A program made the translations under genes and the position numbers. A stretch of 64,000 nt of DNA from Acheta domesticus (Eukaryota > Arthropoda > Insecta > Orthoptera > Gryllidae), in contig JAHLJT010008756.1 of NCBI GenBank assembly GCA_031308135.1, forward strand, positions 104,063,271-104,127,270. The letters run 5' to 3'. Below are positions 1-11,582 of the stretch, in pieces. The notes under the pieces are model-generated. The model made no database searches. It worked only from the letters and a program-made list of their open reading frames with translations, and was not told the DNA's origin. Numbering within the stretch: the first letter of the stretch is position 1; each line of letters opens with the position of its first letter.

Positions 1-1078
1 AATCCCATCTCTGCTGGACAGCCAGGGTACGAAAACGAGGGCAGGCGAAAAGTGGGTGCTCTCCAGAACTGCAGGCAATGCAGGCTTGAGCTGATGACCC
101 CTCTTCCAGCTGAAACACCTGTTTGGCAGGTGAAGATTGTGTAGGGCGCTTAGATTTACTAACTGAAACAGAATTCACATCAGGATTAGCAAGAGGGGCA
201 ATGTCTAGGGCTCTTGCCCGGAGTGAAAGAAAATCTAAAACATTTTGCAATGGAACAATATCATTTTTTGCTTTAGCAAGGAAAAATGCTTCCCTTGTTT
301 TGTTATCCAATTTACTGAGCACTAAAAATTGTACTATTATTTCAGCCATAGGGACTGTAGTGGGAACTGCTGACATAGATAGCCAGTGAGAAGTTACTAC
401 ATTGTGCAATTCTCTTAAGGAGGAGGCATCACCAATTTTGAGGGAAGGAAAGGAGAAGAGAGCATGAATGTGCTCTTCTAAAATTTTTGATTTATCATCA
501 TAACGATCTCTTAATAAAGCCCAGGCCTGTTGAAAGGATCTGTCTGATACTGTGAGCACAGAAATCAACTTCAGAGGTTCGGCCTCGAGACTACTCATTA
601 AATGCACCAACTTCTGCGAGTCCGGTATCTGTACCTGATTAATGACTAATTGAGTAAACAAATCACGAAAACGTTGCCAATTTCTATACCTTCCATCAAA
701 TTTTGGAATTTTAATGCTCGGTAGCGAGGCATGATGACACGCCGAGGCAACAGTAAGAGGCTTTTCAAAGGGCTCGTATTTTTCATTCAATAGCTGTTTT
801 ACAGCCAAGTAAGCATTTTCACATTGCGAAAAATTTTGTTCATGAATCGTGCTAAAGAACTCTGTGGAGCTGATCGCATCCATTTTAAGAGCTTCGATAT
901 CCTTCCAAACCTCGCATAACCTATCTCGCAGGCACGCGAGACTGGCTACCGTTGCTGGTTGCAAAGCTTTCAAATTACTTTCAATTCGTGAAATTTCCCA
1001 AATAGCGAGACTCCACCTTTGTGATAATCTTAATTCAACTGCACCTGGCTCCTTAGCCCGTACCTTTGACTGAGACAT
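1..1078 (-). CDS. BEL/Pao retrotransposon gag, 5' part of polyprotein (partial)
   Basis: An uninterrupted minus-strand frame starts at an ATG at 1078 and runs off the left edge, 359 codons without a stop. Residues about 120-290 fit the DUF1759 domain of BEL/Pao polyproteins: it opens with SIKIPKFDGRYRNW, continues through an LVHLM..L..EPLKLI segment and a WALLRDRYDDK segment, and ends near LSLRARALD. Residues 333-346 form a CX2CX4HX4C zinc knuckle (C333, C336, H341, C346) followed by F and R residues, the usual BEL nucleic-acid-binding arrangement. The expected product packages element RNA in cytoplasmic particles; protease, reverse transcriptase, RNase H and integrase should lie beyond the left edge. 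A candidate primer-binding site and LTR lie upstream on the same strand. The absence of stops or frameshifts suggests a young, possibly active copy. Family assignment is strong; activity is unknown. Confidence 0.9.
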   Translation of the reverse strand, partial: MSQSKVRAKEPGAVELRLSQRWSLAIWEISRIESNLKALQPATVASLACLRDRLCEVWKDIEALKMDAISSTEFFSTIHEQNFSQCENAYLAVKQLLNEKYEPFEKPLTVASACHHASLPSIKIPKFDGRYRNWQRFRDLFTQLVINQVQIPDSQKLVHLMSSLEAEPLKLISVLTVSDRSFQQAWALLRDRYDDKSKILEEHIHALFSFPSLKIGDASSLRELHNVVTSHWLSMSAVPTTVPMAEIIVQFLVLSKLDNKTREAFFLAKAKNDIVPLQNVLDFLSLRARALDIAPLANPDVNSVSVSKSKRPTQSSPAKQVFQLEEGSSAQACIACSSGEHPLFACPRFRTLAVQQRWD

Positions 1079-1570
1079 GGTTAAATAAGCTTGCTTACTA
1101 ATGAAAAGAACTGAAATAATTCACGATAGCATTTAAAGGGTATGAAGTTTCATACGCGAAAAACCATCTAAAAATTTAAGCACCGACATGTATTTGTTAA
1201 TTGGAAGTCAACACCACTTTCATAAGGAAAATGAGCTATGTAACTATCGTCAAAATGCATTTAACCCTACAAACTTGAAAACCTAAGATCAGGAACGTGA
1301 AATATGAGGTTAGGAAAGCTGCACAAGATTTCCAGGAATTGGAAAGGCGTAACCAAGAACATGCTTTTAATTTGCACCATACAAACCGCAAAGCAAAGCG
1401 CACATAACACAAGTAAATGTTACAACAGCACTGCTAATGATTCTACTGTAATTTTGTTTTTTTTATTCACAAAGGCACGCGTTACGTGTGCGCAACACGA
1501 CCTTCGCGGCGTGGCGTGAACAAAAACCTCGCGTAGTCAGTGTTACCAACGAACGAACGAAGTATTCGTT
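1079..1570 (-). other. 5' untranslated leader of the BEL/Pao element
   Basis: About 490 bases lie between the candidate primer-binding site and the gag ATG. No long minus-strand frame is present. I infer this is the transcribed leader of the retrotransposon. It would carry any packaging signal, but I recognise none. Confidence 0.5.
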
Positions 1571-1589
1571 CCCGGGTTTCAAGGCACCA
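1571..1589 (-). other. Candidate primer-binding site of the BEL/Pao element
   Basis: The minus strand reads TGGTGCCTTGAAACCCGGG. It begins with TGG, the complement of a tRNA 3' CCA end, and has the TGGTGCC...AACCCGGG character common in BEL/Pao and other LTR elements. It lies a few bases downstream (element sense) of a plausible LTR end and about 490 bases before the gag start, which is the expected order. The matching tRNA was not identified. Confidence 0.55.
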
Positions 1590-1594
1590 TAAAA

Positions 1595-2187
1595 TGTCAA
1601 AGAATACAAAAAAAACTTTAACAATTTCACAAAACTTTAACAATTTCACAAAACTCTTGCAGTGTTGCGAAACACAAAATTAAAGGCACACACTGACCAA
1701 GCGATGCTACCTGACTAACACAGCAAGCAAAAACCAAATGAATGTAACATTGAAAGGTTACGAGGCACACATGGCCGGGTTGTCGAACCACACCACTGTC
1801 ACAGCACCACCGCTCCTACAAATCACACCGCTGTCCAGTAGAAGGTCTCAAATGCAGAAATCGTGAAAAATGCCCTTCACCGCCGTGGATGCTTCATGCT
1901 CCCGGTCCACCATAGCTCCATCCGCTTGGCCCACACTCCACCAGCTGTGTCGCCCGCTGTCCGCACATGCTCTGTCGGTGCCCCGGGTTCGACCCGGGCA
2001 GGGCGCAGAGGGGCGGGCAGCCGGCTAGCTGGCGGCGGGGGGCGGACGTAGGCGGGGGGAGAGATACGGGCGCGACGGCGCGATGGTGTTGGTGGCGGCG
2101 GTGACGGTGGTGATGTAGTGACGTCACCGGTGTCGGCGGCGAGGGTAGCTGATTGCAACCTGGCAGGGCGGCGGAAGAACTGTCACA
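1595..2187 (-). repeat. Candidate 5' LTR of the BEL/Pao element
   Basis: In element sense the segment begins TGTGACAG and ends TTTGACA just before the primer-binding site, giving TG...CA termini and about 593 bp, a normal BEL LTR length. Its upstream half (about 1960-2170) is GC-rich and its downstream half AT-rich, with a tandemly duplicated 17-mer (ACTTTAACAATTTCACA, plus strand) near 1615-1652. The partner LTR and target duplication are outside the window, so the outer boundary is a guess; the GGGAAACA at about 2200-2207 is an alternative outer end. Confidence 0.45.
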
Positions 2188-3000
2188 TGCATCAAGGCGC
2201 GGGGAAACAATGATTTAATTAATGTCTTCATTCCATTTCATTGATTGATTGATTGATTGATTGATGATGGATTTTTTTAAAGTGGGACGCGCGAATTTTG
2301 GAATTGGCGCCCCCATGACACCCTGGTCTAGCATGGAACTCCCATAATTTAGCGGGAAGCACTCCAAAGAGTGCCCAGGTGGGCGGAAGTCGCAGGAACT
2401 TGTCCGCGCCGAGCAAAATGTGCTAACACCCCCTTCAGCCCGGAAGACATCAAGAATATATAACACCCCCTTGTTCCGACATCCATCTTGTCCCATTATG
2501 GCCCCTTGTAGCATTTTGTCCCTTTGTAACTAGTTCTGGTGGGAAGATCAGTAGATTATCAACTTCTTGTACGATGGTAGACTTTCAGACTTTGAAGCAA
2601 TATATTGCAGTATATTGAGGACTTTTCTGATAAACACTGTTAACGGTAAATGGCTACAATCGTTATGGTAACGGTTGAAAGGTATTTTTTTATGATTGAT
2701 TTTGAAATATCGAATCTCTTTTGTTTTCACCACAATTCTACATTTTATCAAATTTTTATGGCATTCAAAACATTGTTCCCTCGAAAAAGGGTGAGACTCT
2801 TTAAAGGGTGAGCATCCCTAAACATCGCGTCACCTCCGACACTACTGTAAGGGCAACTACCAATGTTAGGGCAGCAGTAAATTAACAAAATAACCAGAAA
2901 GTTATTAAGGTTATTATATACTGACGACCTACAAACTATAACGCTAAAAGACTACTTCTATAAAACAGGTATTAACAAACATTCACTAAGTGTAGAAAAG
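2188..3000. other. AT-rich spacer with a short (GATT)n microsatellite
   Basis: The stretch contains a TTGA/GATT tetranucleotide run at about 2240-2264. The frames at 2215-2514 and 2548-2751 have no recognisable domain. No gene is seen. Confidence 0.6.
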
Positions 3001-3008
3001 CGCTGCAA

Positions 3009-3540
3009 ATGAAAAAGACAAAACACATGGTAATCAGGTGGCAGGTCTCAGTAATCGGGCGGACCCTACCAGCGCACACCAATCCACAGCTTTTTTGTTC
3101 AGTTCTTTTTGGGGGCTGTAGCTCGGTAAATGTTACGTTTAGAACAAAAATATTCGACAGTTTTATGCCTTTTAAAATTGTGTGTTTTTATTTATCACAT
3201 CATATATTAAACAGCCTTGCCCATCATGGCCACTCTGACAGCTCAGTTCACATTATATGGGGTATACGCATTGCGGGTTGCATTGTGATTTTTTTATATC
3301 ACTCCCTTCCCACCCATCCTTCAAGGGGTGTCTTACCCTTTCAGTATTATTTTCTTTTGAAATTCCTCAATGATAATGTATACCAAGTTTTGTTGAAACG
3401 GTATTGTTCCCACGTTGAAAAGTTAAGCTGGAACACGAACAGACACTTATACATATCCATCCTTTTGTGTATATTAATATTTTCGACTATGGGCACATTT
3501 GTGAGACAATTTTTACACCGACGGTGAGATATATAATAGT
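3009..3540. repeat. Probable decayed interspersed repeat, unclassified
   Basis: A 172-codon plus-strand frame begins at 3009, but its product has no recognisable domain and is rich in hydrophobic residues, as expected from T-rich DNA. Phrases such as TACCAAGTTTTGTTGAAACGG (near 3380-3401) have the style of non-coding parts of arthropod repeats. I call it repeat-like rather than a gene, with low certainty. Confidence 0.25.
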
Positions 3541-3701
3541 ATTACATGTAATAATAGTAATTATATGTATTATAGGTTATTTAAAATATTTTGCAGAAAT
3601 GAAAAAAAATGGAAATGCTGTAGCTTGATTGGTAATTGCTTTCAAAAACAATGTTTAATACAAATGTTGTTGGAAATTTTATCCTTTTGAATTTAATCAT
3701 T

Positions 3702-4426
3702 CTACTTTATCGTTACGGAATAGAGAGAGTGTTATGTAATTCTTCGCGATAAACGGCAAAAAACTGCAGAAAACTCTTATTACAAGGCCCTGGTAACAAA
3801 AAAAGTAGATATATCCAGTTGCTAAATTTAGGAAAAAATCCTCTAGCACGTGGTATAGCCACAATCCATGTTTTGTGGGTCCTTCATACAAAAAAATTGA
3901 ATGACGGCAAAACATCCGTCTATCCGTCCGTCTGTCCGTCCATCGGTCCGCCCGTCCGTCCGTCCGTCTATGAACAACGCTAGCGGCTAAACCACTCCGA
4001 CCATTTTCCCTAAAATTGATATTCTTCAATCAATCTGGTTCATGTCGCGGCGCCTTGAATTTGAAATCGGTGTTTTAATTTTGGAGGGTACATTACATGA
4101 AGCCCTCGGTGATTATTTTAAATTAAAAAATGTCTCCATTGTTTTTGATTAATTTTGTTTGTTGGATAGCGTGAAGATAGTTTAATAGATTTGTACAGGT
4201 CTCACGTTCCTTGAAAACCCTGATTTTTCGAAATTTGCAAGAGTTCAATTTTTTCGACATCTTTCTAACTAAAATATTGAAGATAGAGATTTTTTACCTT
4301 AATGAAATATGTTCCTTAAAGATATATTTTGAAATAAAATCATGTACAATTTTTAGAAAATTTGAGTACTTCACGTAATTTTGCATGAAAGTACGGGCGA
4401 GAAAGTATGTGCTATTTTAGCACCAT
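3702..4426 (+). mobile_element. Family A repeat, copy 1
   Basis: The copy begins with ACTTTATCGTTACGG, an ACTTTCTCG-type end, and finishes with GCGAGAAAGTATGTGC followed by TATTTTAGCACC, an inverted version of the start plus a small stem. The middle holds a (GTCC)n tetranucleotide tract at about 3915-3970, preceded by ATGACGGCAAAAC and followed by CTAGCGGCTAAACC. The same order of blocks recurs in at least six other places in the window. The TIR-like ends and lack of coding capacity suggest a non-autonomous DNA transposon; the class is unproven. Confidence 0.7.
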
Positions 4427-4489
4427 TGGTTTTCTTGGTTGTCATCTCTCTATACTATACACCATTCCGTTCAATTTTTATTTAGAGGT

Positions 4490-5445
4490 AACCTTGCAGG
4501 AGCCAGAGCCAGAGGCAGAGCCTCACTCCCTCAGTTGTAAGGAATTCCCACACTTCATTAGTGGCCGGAGTTGTGGCGAGGAGTGCGAGTGGCAAGTTGG
4601 CGCCGCGGCGGCGCCGGAGCCTTCGCCCTCGCAGGCGCCTGGCGCGTCGCTCGCCTGCCCCGTGCCAGCGCCGCTTGGCGCACCCGATGATTGGTCGGAT
4701 GCGTGCGCCACCTGCCCGTCCGCGCGCCCCAAGCGACGGACAGCGGTCGACGCGAAGACGACGGCGGTGAAGTGGCGGCGCCGCGGCAAGAGAGTTTCTG
4801 GCGAAGGCTCTGTGGAGACGGAGGGTTACAGGGTGGTCGGGCGGTATGGAACGACATTGACTGCATCTGTTAGAGTGTGGAAGGCGGGAAGCAGGGATCG
4901 GGTGGGGCGGGCACGGGAGGAGTTAACTTGAGACTGTGATGGCGATGGTTATAGCGCTGATATTGACGGCGTTTGCTTTGTGTGAAGCGTGTGATTGCAG
5001 TGTGAACGTGGAGAGGTTGGGAATACTTGAGAGGCGGCAGCGATGATAGCGGTTGCGGGCGGCGGCACTAGAGGGTGGGGAGTCTCGGGAGCAGATGAGG
5101 GTGGCGCAGGGGTAGGCGCGGGAGCCGGCGCGGGGGTGCCGGGGACTGGCGTGGGGGCAGGAGAGGGGTGCGGGCACGGAGGGGGCGGTGGCGGTGGTGG
5201 GGGCGGAAACGGGGACGGGCCCTACGGGCCTGGTACGGGCGCCGGGGCGGGCGCGGGGACGGGCGAGGGAGCGGAGTGGGCGCGAGAGCGGGCGCAGATA
5301 AGTGCGCGTTGTGGGCGCCGGCGCCAGTGGCTAGGACTGCGTCTACTCCCTGGCAGTCGGAGGAGGCGCAGCGGACGTTGCGGTTGGGCAGTGCTTAGTT
5401 GCGAACGACCACGTTCTTCAACGGATGGCGACGCGACGTGATGAT
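4490..5445. promoter_or_regulatory. GC/CpG-rich island 1
   Basis: This abrupt GC-rich block in AT-rich DNA has many CpG dinucleotides and G-runs (for example 5175-5215). Open frames exist on both strands at once (4407-4931, 5043-5441, 4558-4866) and encode Gly/Arg/Pro/Ala-rich low-complexity sequence, so none is credible as a gene. It may be a promoter or regulatory CpG island. Confidence 0.35.
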
Positions 5446-6250
5446 TATGCAGGTGGGATAAACATAAAGGAAGATTGCTTTTGTTGATTTGGTTGCCGTA
5501 AGCATTCGGAATTTTAAGAAGTGAATATGGATGCCCAGAGAGTTCTTTTGTCACTATTATCGTGAATTGACGATAGCCTGCAGCTTTTGCTCAAGCAGTT
5601 TGGATTGTCGTGAGGTAGTGTTCGTGACATGGCGTGGGGATGCCCATGGAGTTTGAGCACTATAGTGATATATTTACTACACGGTTTGGAATGAAGGTAA
5701 TGAAGAATGAAAGTTACAAAAGACACGACATAAAGAGGATCAGTGCGCGGAGAAGAATTATGAATAACGCAATTGGAACGATAAATATGAAGAATAAATA
5801 CGAAGAATAAACTTCTTGAAAATCAGCCTACAGCTTACAAAATAATCAGAGCGATAGTATTATTACAAGTATCGGCGAATAAATTTGGAAAAATTATGAT
5901 ACGATGTTATCTGATGACGTCAAGATTAAGAGGAAAAATACCAAATAAAGCGAAACAAAATAAATTGTGGATGGAGAGATATTAATAGTAAAAATAGAGT
6001 AAATATTAGATCATAGTACAGAAATGATGAATAACTTACTTATGATAAAAATAAATAATAGCAATAGTAAAACGGATATGCAGAAAAGTCAGAGGATGAA
6101 AAGAAACTGAAAATAAAAAACATCAACAACAAATAACACCAATTTTAATAAGACACACGAATCAAGAACAAAAACAATGTGACATAGGGAGGCCGACAAA
6201 TTTATGAATCGGTAGAAAGGGTATGCTATGACAAGAGAGAAGGCTTAGAA
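5446..6250. other. AT-rich spacer, no gene seen
   Basis: The stretch is A/T-rich with many short A-tracts and GATAA-like strings. I recognise no open frame, repeat unit or RNA signature. Confidence 0.6.
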
Positions 6251-6279
6251 ATAGTGATAGAAGTCGCAAGCAAAGTTGC

Positions 6280-7085
6280 GGTTCGCGAGAAGAGAGCAAT
6301 GGACCGTCTTTGGGCGCCTGCAATGTCCGCAGCGCAAGGAGCAGACGCCACGCTGGCGCACCCCGAGGGCCGACGCCGGGACCCTCGCCTCCGCCCCCGC
6401 CCTCACCCCCACCCCCACCCCAATCTTCTCTGCGCCTCGCTAGTAGCGCGCCTCGCCGCAAGAATGCGCGGCTGTAATGACTGTGTTAGAACAGGCCTGG
6501 AGGAGAAGGGGAGCGGCGGGGACGGGGAATGGAAGGCTCCTCGACCGGCTCCTCCGGCCGCTGGGAGATTAAGAGATGATCGCGGGTGGGCGGGGGCGGG
6601 GCGGAGGAGGGAGTGAGACAGCGAGAGAGGGAGGGAAGGGCGCAGGAAAACGATATGCTAATCGGCGTCCGGCGCCGGCCCGCGCGCGGAGCCCGTCGCC
6701 CGCCAGCGCAGGGTTCCTCGCCTGTTCGCTCGCTCGCTCTCCGTCACTCTCACTCGCTCTCCCGCTCACTCCGCTTCCCTCGCGCCGCTGGCGGCGGAGC
6801 GGACCTCCCACGGCGGCGCGCCTCCGCTCCTCCCGCCCCGCCCCGCCACGCACCGCCCCGCTCCGCCCCCGTGCCCCGCCCTCGCCGCCCTGCTGCGCTG
6901 CGCCTCGGTCCAGCGGTGGCGCTGAGCCCGGCCGCCGCGCCCGAGAGCTCCCTCGCCGCTAGACGCGGCGCGGAGCGGCGCGGCGGTCGCCCTGCCGGAT
7001 TGAGACGTGGACGCTCGCGTCGGGCTGCCTCGGCGGGCAACGCGCGGCGCTGCGCTCCCCAGGGCACGGGGAGGCGGACACGCTT
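6280..7085. promoter_or_regulatory. GC/CpG-rich island 2 with GC boxes
   Basis: This is a dense CpG island. It contains GGGCGGGGGCGGGGCGG at about 6587-6603 (GC-box/Sp-like), an octamer-like ATGCTAAT at 6655-6662, and CTCGCTCTCC/CACTCGCTCTCC tracts around 6730-6770. Several overlapping frames on both strands encode Arg/Pro/Ala-rich sequence without domains. A promoter role is plausible, but no downstream exon was identified. Confidence 0.4.
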
Positions 7086-7089
7086 TTCA

Positions 7090-7870
7090 CGAAAGGTGGA
7101 ATCAGGGTTGGGAGAGGCCAGCTGTACTTATTCTTCTTTGAGTGGCATCTTCCTAACAAGCTGCATATCTTCGGGGGATTTTGAAGCTCCAGTGTTGGGT
7201 GGTAAATTCAGTTACCGTCCAAATTTCAGCCCACTTACATTTAGAAGAAGATATTCATTTAATTGAGATTCCTTACAAAATGTAAGAGGCAGTAAGCCAT
7301 CCATTGTTGTGGTGAATATTACCAAATATGTAATTTACTTCTGAAAATTCTCTTCACGAATATGTAATCAACTAACCCTTCAGTCTTCAGATCAAGGGAC
7401 AGAAATTGATTTTTGGCGTACTTTTTTGGTTCATGTTGGGGTCTTTTTGATATTGTATTTAATTGTAATACGGAAAACTTAGACGATTGCAAATTGATCT
7501 TTTCGAAATTTGATGCTGTTAATTAACGGAGACACAATGAATAAATGACTGTATCTCAATTATACTATGATGGACTCTTATATTTTTTAACGTAAGTAGG
7601 AGTAGAACAAAGCAATAGATATTCTACCATACTCTTAAATCATGTCATAATTCTGAAAAATAAATTTGTTGGTTTGATATTTTGTTAGGTTAATATTTAT
7701 CGATATTTCTGATTTCAAAGTTCCTTTGAATATGCTATAGTTATAGCTTCTTAAATCATTAGATTTACTTGAACATACTAAGATATAAGTATATCGTCGT
7801 TGACGATAGTCAACCTCCTATGTGAAAAAAACAAAATTTAAAGGGGGAAGGAAAAAAAAACTTTTTGGTG
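7090..7870. other. AT-rich spacer, no gene seen
   Basis: The GC island grades into AT-rich sequence. I see no convincing frame, splice-bounded exon or repeat. Confidence 0.55.
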
Positions 7871-8675
7871 TTAACCTTCCGGTGGGTTCGCCATTGGTAC
7901 ATAAGTGGGCGCATAGGAGCACTGCATGCTGGCTCGAGATAACAGTCTTTTGCAACCTCAAAACTTCTATTATTTAATTGAAGAACGAAGAACGAAACCT
8001 TACAACTATTCTTCATAGCATTTTTAATGTTAGTACATTTTACAAATAACAGAAATGTAGCTAGTTTTAGGTATAGAAGAATAAATAACAAATTGTTTCA
8101 GAAAACCGAAAAAAATATAATATGAAAAGTAAAAATAAAATTAACAAGAAAATTGTTATTAAACAAACAAATTAAGTAAATGAAACAGGTACTGTTCTTA
8201 ACTTTAGAAAAAGCATTAATAAATTTTCAAGAAGCTGTTTTCAGTTACTCAAGAAGATGCCCGATTTCTTCTTCTGTTACACAAGTTTCAGCAAAGAGAA
8301 ACAAAAATAAGTCTGCAAGTAACAAAAAAATCAACAAAAACAATTTTAATATCTTTGATTTGGCTTACAGTGATCGAAAATACATGTAAACTAACAATCT
8401 GAATTAGTGAAAATGTTCGTTTGGAATACTAAAAATAGTTACATGAGTGGGCGCGATACAGCACGATGCTGCAGTCAGAACATTTTTTACCTTCAAATCT
8501 TCTTTACGACTGATACGGAGCAGGCAACGGAACGGAGATTCCTGCATTCCGTTTAGAATGTTGTCAAGTGAGAATACTGAAGCCCCCTTACATGTAAAAT
8601 ACCAGTACCCCCTTTGAGAACAATAAAATCCCGAAGGCAGCACGGAGTGCTGCCGCGCGCCCGCCGGAAGGTTAA
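7871..8675. mobile_element. TTAA-flanked MITE (piggyBac-like ends)
   Basis: The block is bounded by TTAA at 7871-7874 and TTAA at 8672-8675. Just inside are inverted termini: CCTTCCGGTGGG on the left and, read inward from the right, CCTTCCGGCGGG, one mismatch in 12. TTAA target duplication plus short TIRs is the signature of piggyBac-superfamily elements. There is no transposase frame inside, so it is non-autonomous. Two AGTGGGCGC segments, near 7905 and 8446, with similar following sequence suggest an internal duplication. Confidence 0.65.
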
Positions 8676-9756
8676 TAATGAGCAGTTCACTCAGTTTAAG
8701 CATTCTACACATTCTCCATAATATTATTGTGATGGATTATCTGAGTTTAATAACAGCTCATCATTAAAAAGATTTAATAAAATAATATATTACTAAAGAC
8801 AACCATGAAGGTGAACGTTAACCATGCAACAAAATTGTAAATAACGTGAGAATATTGGGAAGGAAGTATAATAATAAAAAATGGAGAATATTGTTAAATT
8901 TAGTAGTAATTTTAGTGATGAACACGTTAGAAATTTTCGTGGATAATAAAAATAATTAAAAAATCGCAAGGAGACCGGATATCAACAGGGAAGAACCATG
9001 GGGGGGGGGGTGTTTGCGCAGAAAGAGAAGAATTTGAGACGCTACTGCACTTAGAGGAAGGCAGTTGAAAAGTGGGGATTACAACTTGTCGGTCAGAACG
9101 ATGTGTGCTTTGGTAGAAGACAGATCGATTTACGTCGTGGTCGAGTAGATAAAGCTTTGTATCGCGGTAGAGTACATAACAATGTTAGTAGAGGTAAAGA
9201 GCGGAGTGTGCTGAGTTGTGACCGCAGATATGTTTATTAGTTGCGCGTGCTAATTGCAAAAATTGGCACAGAAAGTTAAAAATGTTAATGAACGCAAATG
9301 GAACAGAACGGGATTCAGCGGCGTATGGTATAACGTAGCCGACGGCAGGAGATGAAACGTCGTCATTCGCCGTTCAAGTAGGCAGAGGACTCGAAAACGG
9401 AAGTGACAAACTAATTAATACATATTTTAACATGTTCGAGGATCAAGTAATATTAGTTTTGTAAGTTAAGTTGATAATAACAGTCAAGAATGTTATCTGG
9501 TCTGCCGGTCTGCTAACGACACAGTTCTTTGGATTTCTTAAACACATAATGCTTTCATTTTACCCTACCCTCTTTGACTGTTTGTTTGGTTTCTATATTA
9601 TTTGGTTCTCTAACCTTTCAGTTAATTAATTTATTCTGGGACGCGTCTTAATGAACTGTCACATTAGGACATACAAATCCTCTCCCTTATAATAATCAAA
9701 GAATATTTGGGTTGTAGTGCGCATGGCAGGAATTGATTGTGAGAATATTTGTTTTT
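8676..9756. other. AT-rich spacer with a poly-G tract
   Basis: No gene is seen. A run of ten or more G lies at about 9001-9010. The rest is AT-rich with scattered TAAT motifs. Confidence 0.55.
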
Positions 9757-10810
9757 TACTTTCTCGCCTTACGAATACTTCGTAAGAAGAGAATGTTGTT
9801 ATCGTGTGCCAGAAAATGGTGAATTTTTGTCAGAAAAACTCTCATTTTCAGGTTCTGCTAACGAAAAAGTGGATAAATCCTTTTGCTAAATTTAGAAAAA
9901 AAATCTCTAACTCTTGGTGTAGCCAGAACCCATGTTTTGATGGTTCTTGACACCAAAAAATCGACTGACGGCAAAACATCCGTCTGTCTGTCCGTCTGTC
10001 TGTTCGTCTGTCTGTCCGTCTGTCTGTTCGTCTGTCTGTCCGTATATCTGTCTGTCTCTTCGTCTGTTCATCTGTGGTCAACGCTAGCGTCTAAACCGTT
10101 TAGCCGATTTTCTTCAAAATTGATATTCCCCAATCGTTCTGGCTGATGTCGCGGCTTCTGTCATTTGAAACTAATATTTTAATTTTGGCGGGGTACTTAA
10201 CGTGAAGCCCCTCGGACATTTTCAAAATTTAAAAAAAGGCTCCAATATTTTTAATTCAATTTTATTGTTGAATAGTGCAAAGGACGTTTAAGAGCATGAT
10301 GCACATATAATTTTCGTTGAACTCCCTTATTTTTTGAAAATTCCAAAAAACAATTTCAAAACTACAAAATTAAAGAAAGAGATTTTTGCCTCGGACAAAG
10401 TCGCGTGTACAAAATTAGTACTTTAAATAAGGTCATGTACAATTGTTTGAGAACATGAGTTGTTTTTGTGTAATTTGCTCTTGAAACTTACAATTTTTTT
10501 TCTCAAAAACTGGTCCAAATTTTTTCTTTAAATTTTCTCCACATATGTAATAAGGAACGGTAAAAATATGGTTCTAGTCTCATTTTCGAAAATGCCAATA
10601 GCATGTGAACGTTTTAAAACTAGAAAATTGGAGTTAGCAATTTTGCTTTAAACAAAGTCTGTTGAAAAAACTCAGCTATTTAGAAATGTACATGTACAAT
10701 TCTTTGAAAAATGTAGTTGATTTCATTTAATCAGTATCACAAATGTATGCAATTTCTAAAAAAATATTATTTTCTACAAATCCGCACGAAATAGTTTCAT
10801 TTACGTTTCT
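9757..10810 (+). mobile_element. Family A repeat, copy 2 (long form)
   Basis: The copy starts TTACTTTCTCGCC followed by the short palindrome CTTACGAATACTTCGTAAG (9768-9786). It shares with copy 1 the blocks for the GTTTTGATGG site, the GACGGCAAAAC box, a long (GTCT/GTCC)n tract at 9979-10070, CAACGCTAGCG and CTGATGTCGCGGC. It is longer than copy 1, with extra AT-rich sequence after about 10490 containing CATGTACAATT-type phrases repeated internally. The right boundary is approximate. Confidence 0.65.
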
Positions 10811-10844
10811 TCTCGTATATAAAGAGCGTTTGGCAAAAAAATAA

Positions 10845-10930
10845 ATACTCTAGTGAAACCATAGAATGGCACAGACTTTCTCGCAATCGTTAGTATTCTA
10901 ATCTCTTTTGTCTGGTCTAGCATTTCGAGC
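10845..10930 (+). repeat. Family A terminal fragment
   Basis: The sequence around 10850-10890 (CTAGTGAAACCATAGAATGGCACAGACTTTCTCGC) is the same type of terminus found at 25775-25810, where it forms the outer end of family A copy 4. Here it points away from copy 2 and leads into unrelated sequence, so it is probably a truncated second copy. Confidence 0.4.
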
Positions 10931-11071
10931 ATGCCTTATGCTCTTCACGGATGTCTTTCTTTGTCGGCCAAAATTTCACATTTTTCACATTTTCTCAATT
11001 ACCAGCTTCCTAATGCTAGAGCTGATACAATTTCGTCTTGACTAATATATAAGTATTCTGCCCGTATCTCA

Positions 11072-11150
11072 CCCGAATGACCAAGCTGGTTAAGTCGTGT
11101 GCAGATAGAGCGCTTCAGAGCGAAAGAAACCGCGGTTGAATCCCAGCCAT
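11072..11150 (+). repeat. tRNA-like SINE head
   Basis: AAGCTGGTTAAGTCG (near 11080) resembles a pol III A box, and GGTTGAATCCC (near 11135) resembles a B box, about 45 bases apart, as in a tRNA. Other tRNA stem pairing is poor and no clean acceptor stem is present, so a tRNA-derived SINE is more likely than a tRNA gene. Confidence 0.5.
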
Positions 11151-11509
11151 GTTATTTAATTTGATGAATGTGTTGTGGCAGAAATCTATTGACGATTATA
11201 GAAACTTTATTGAAAATAATTTGAATTACTTCTACTCACTAATACGTAGAATCAATACAGATAAATATACAGGACGTGTCAGTATGTGCTTTCTCAATTT
11301 CCAATTTGTAAAATTTTTTTCAACTCTGTTATTCGATATCTGAAAGGTATGTCTCGTCAAATCAATCGTTGCCATGTGTGCATTTGTAAGAACCGATTTT
11401 AGTAAAATTATGAATTAATTGAAATTATCAACATTGAATTGAAATACAATATAACCAGTACCCACGCGATCAACTTACATATCCCTAACTGTTCCGAAAT
11501 TATTATTAC

Positions 11510-11582
11510 TTTCTCTCTTTACGAAGTTCTTCGTAAGAAGAGAAAATTATGTAATCGTGCGTCGGAAAACGGCGAATTTTCC
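11510..11582 (+). repeat. Family A left-end fragment
   Basis: TTACTTTCTCTCTTTACGAAG...TTCGTAAGAAGAGAA matches the left end of family A copy 2 and continues as ATCGTGCGTCGGAAAACGGCG. It stops where a tRNA-like sequence begins at 11583, so it is a truncated copy interrupted by or abutting a SINE. Confidence 0.55.

Noticed and set aside
3009..3527. A 172-codon frame
   Set aside because: No recognisable domain; hydrophobic composition follows from T-rich DNA, and the context looks repeat-like.
3697..4029. Frames encoding TDRRTDRR-type repeats (also at 9848-10081 and 57016-57240)
   Set aside because: They are translations of the (GTCC)n core of family A repeats and differ in frame and length between copies.
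4523..5441. Gly/Arg-rich frames as a possible RNA-binding protein exon
   Set aside because: Frames are open on both strands, and the glycine runs follow from G-rich CpG-island DNA; no RRM or other domain and no convincing splice-bounded exon.
5605..5630. let-7-like TGAGGTAGT string
   Set aside because: Only the first nine bases match; the rest of the mature sequence and a hairpin partner are absent.
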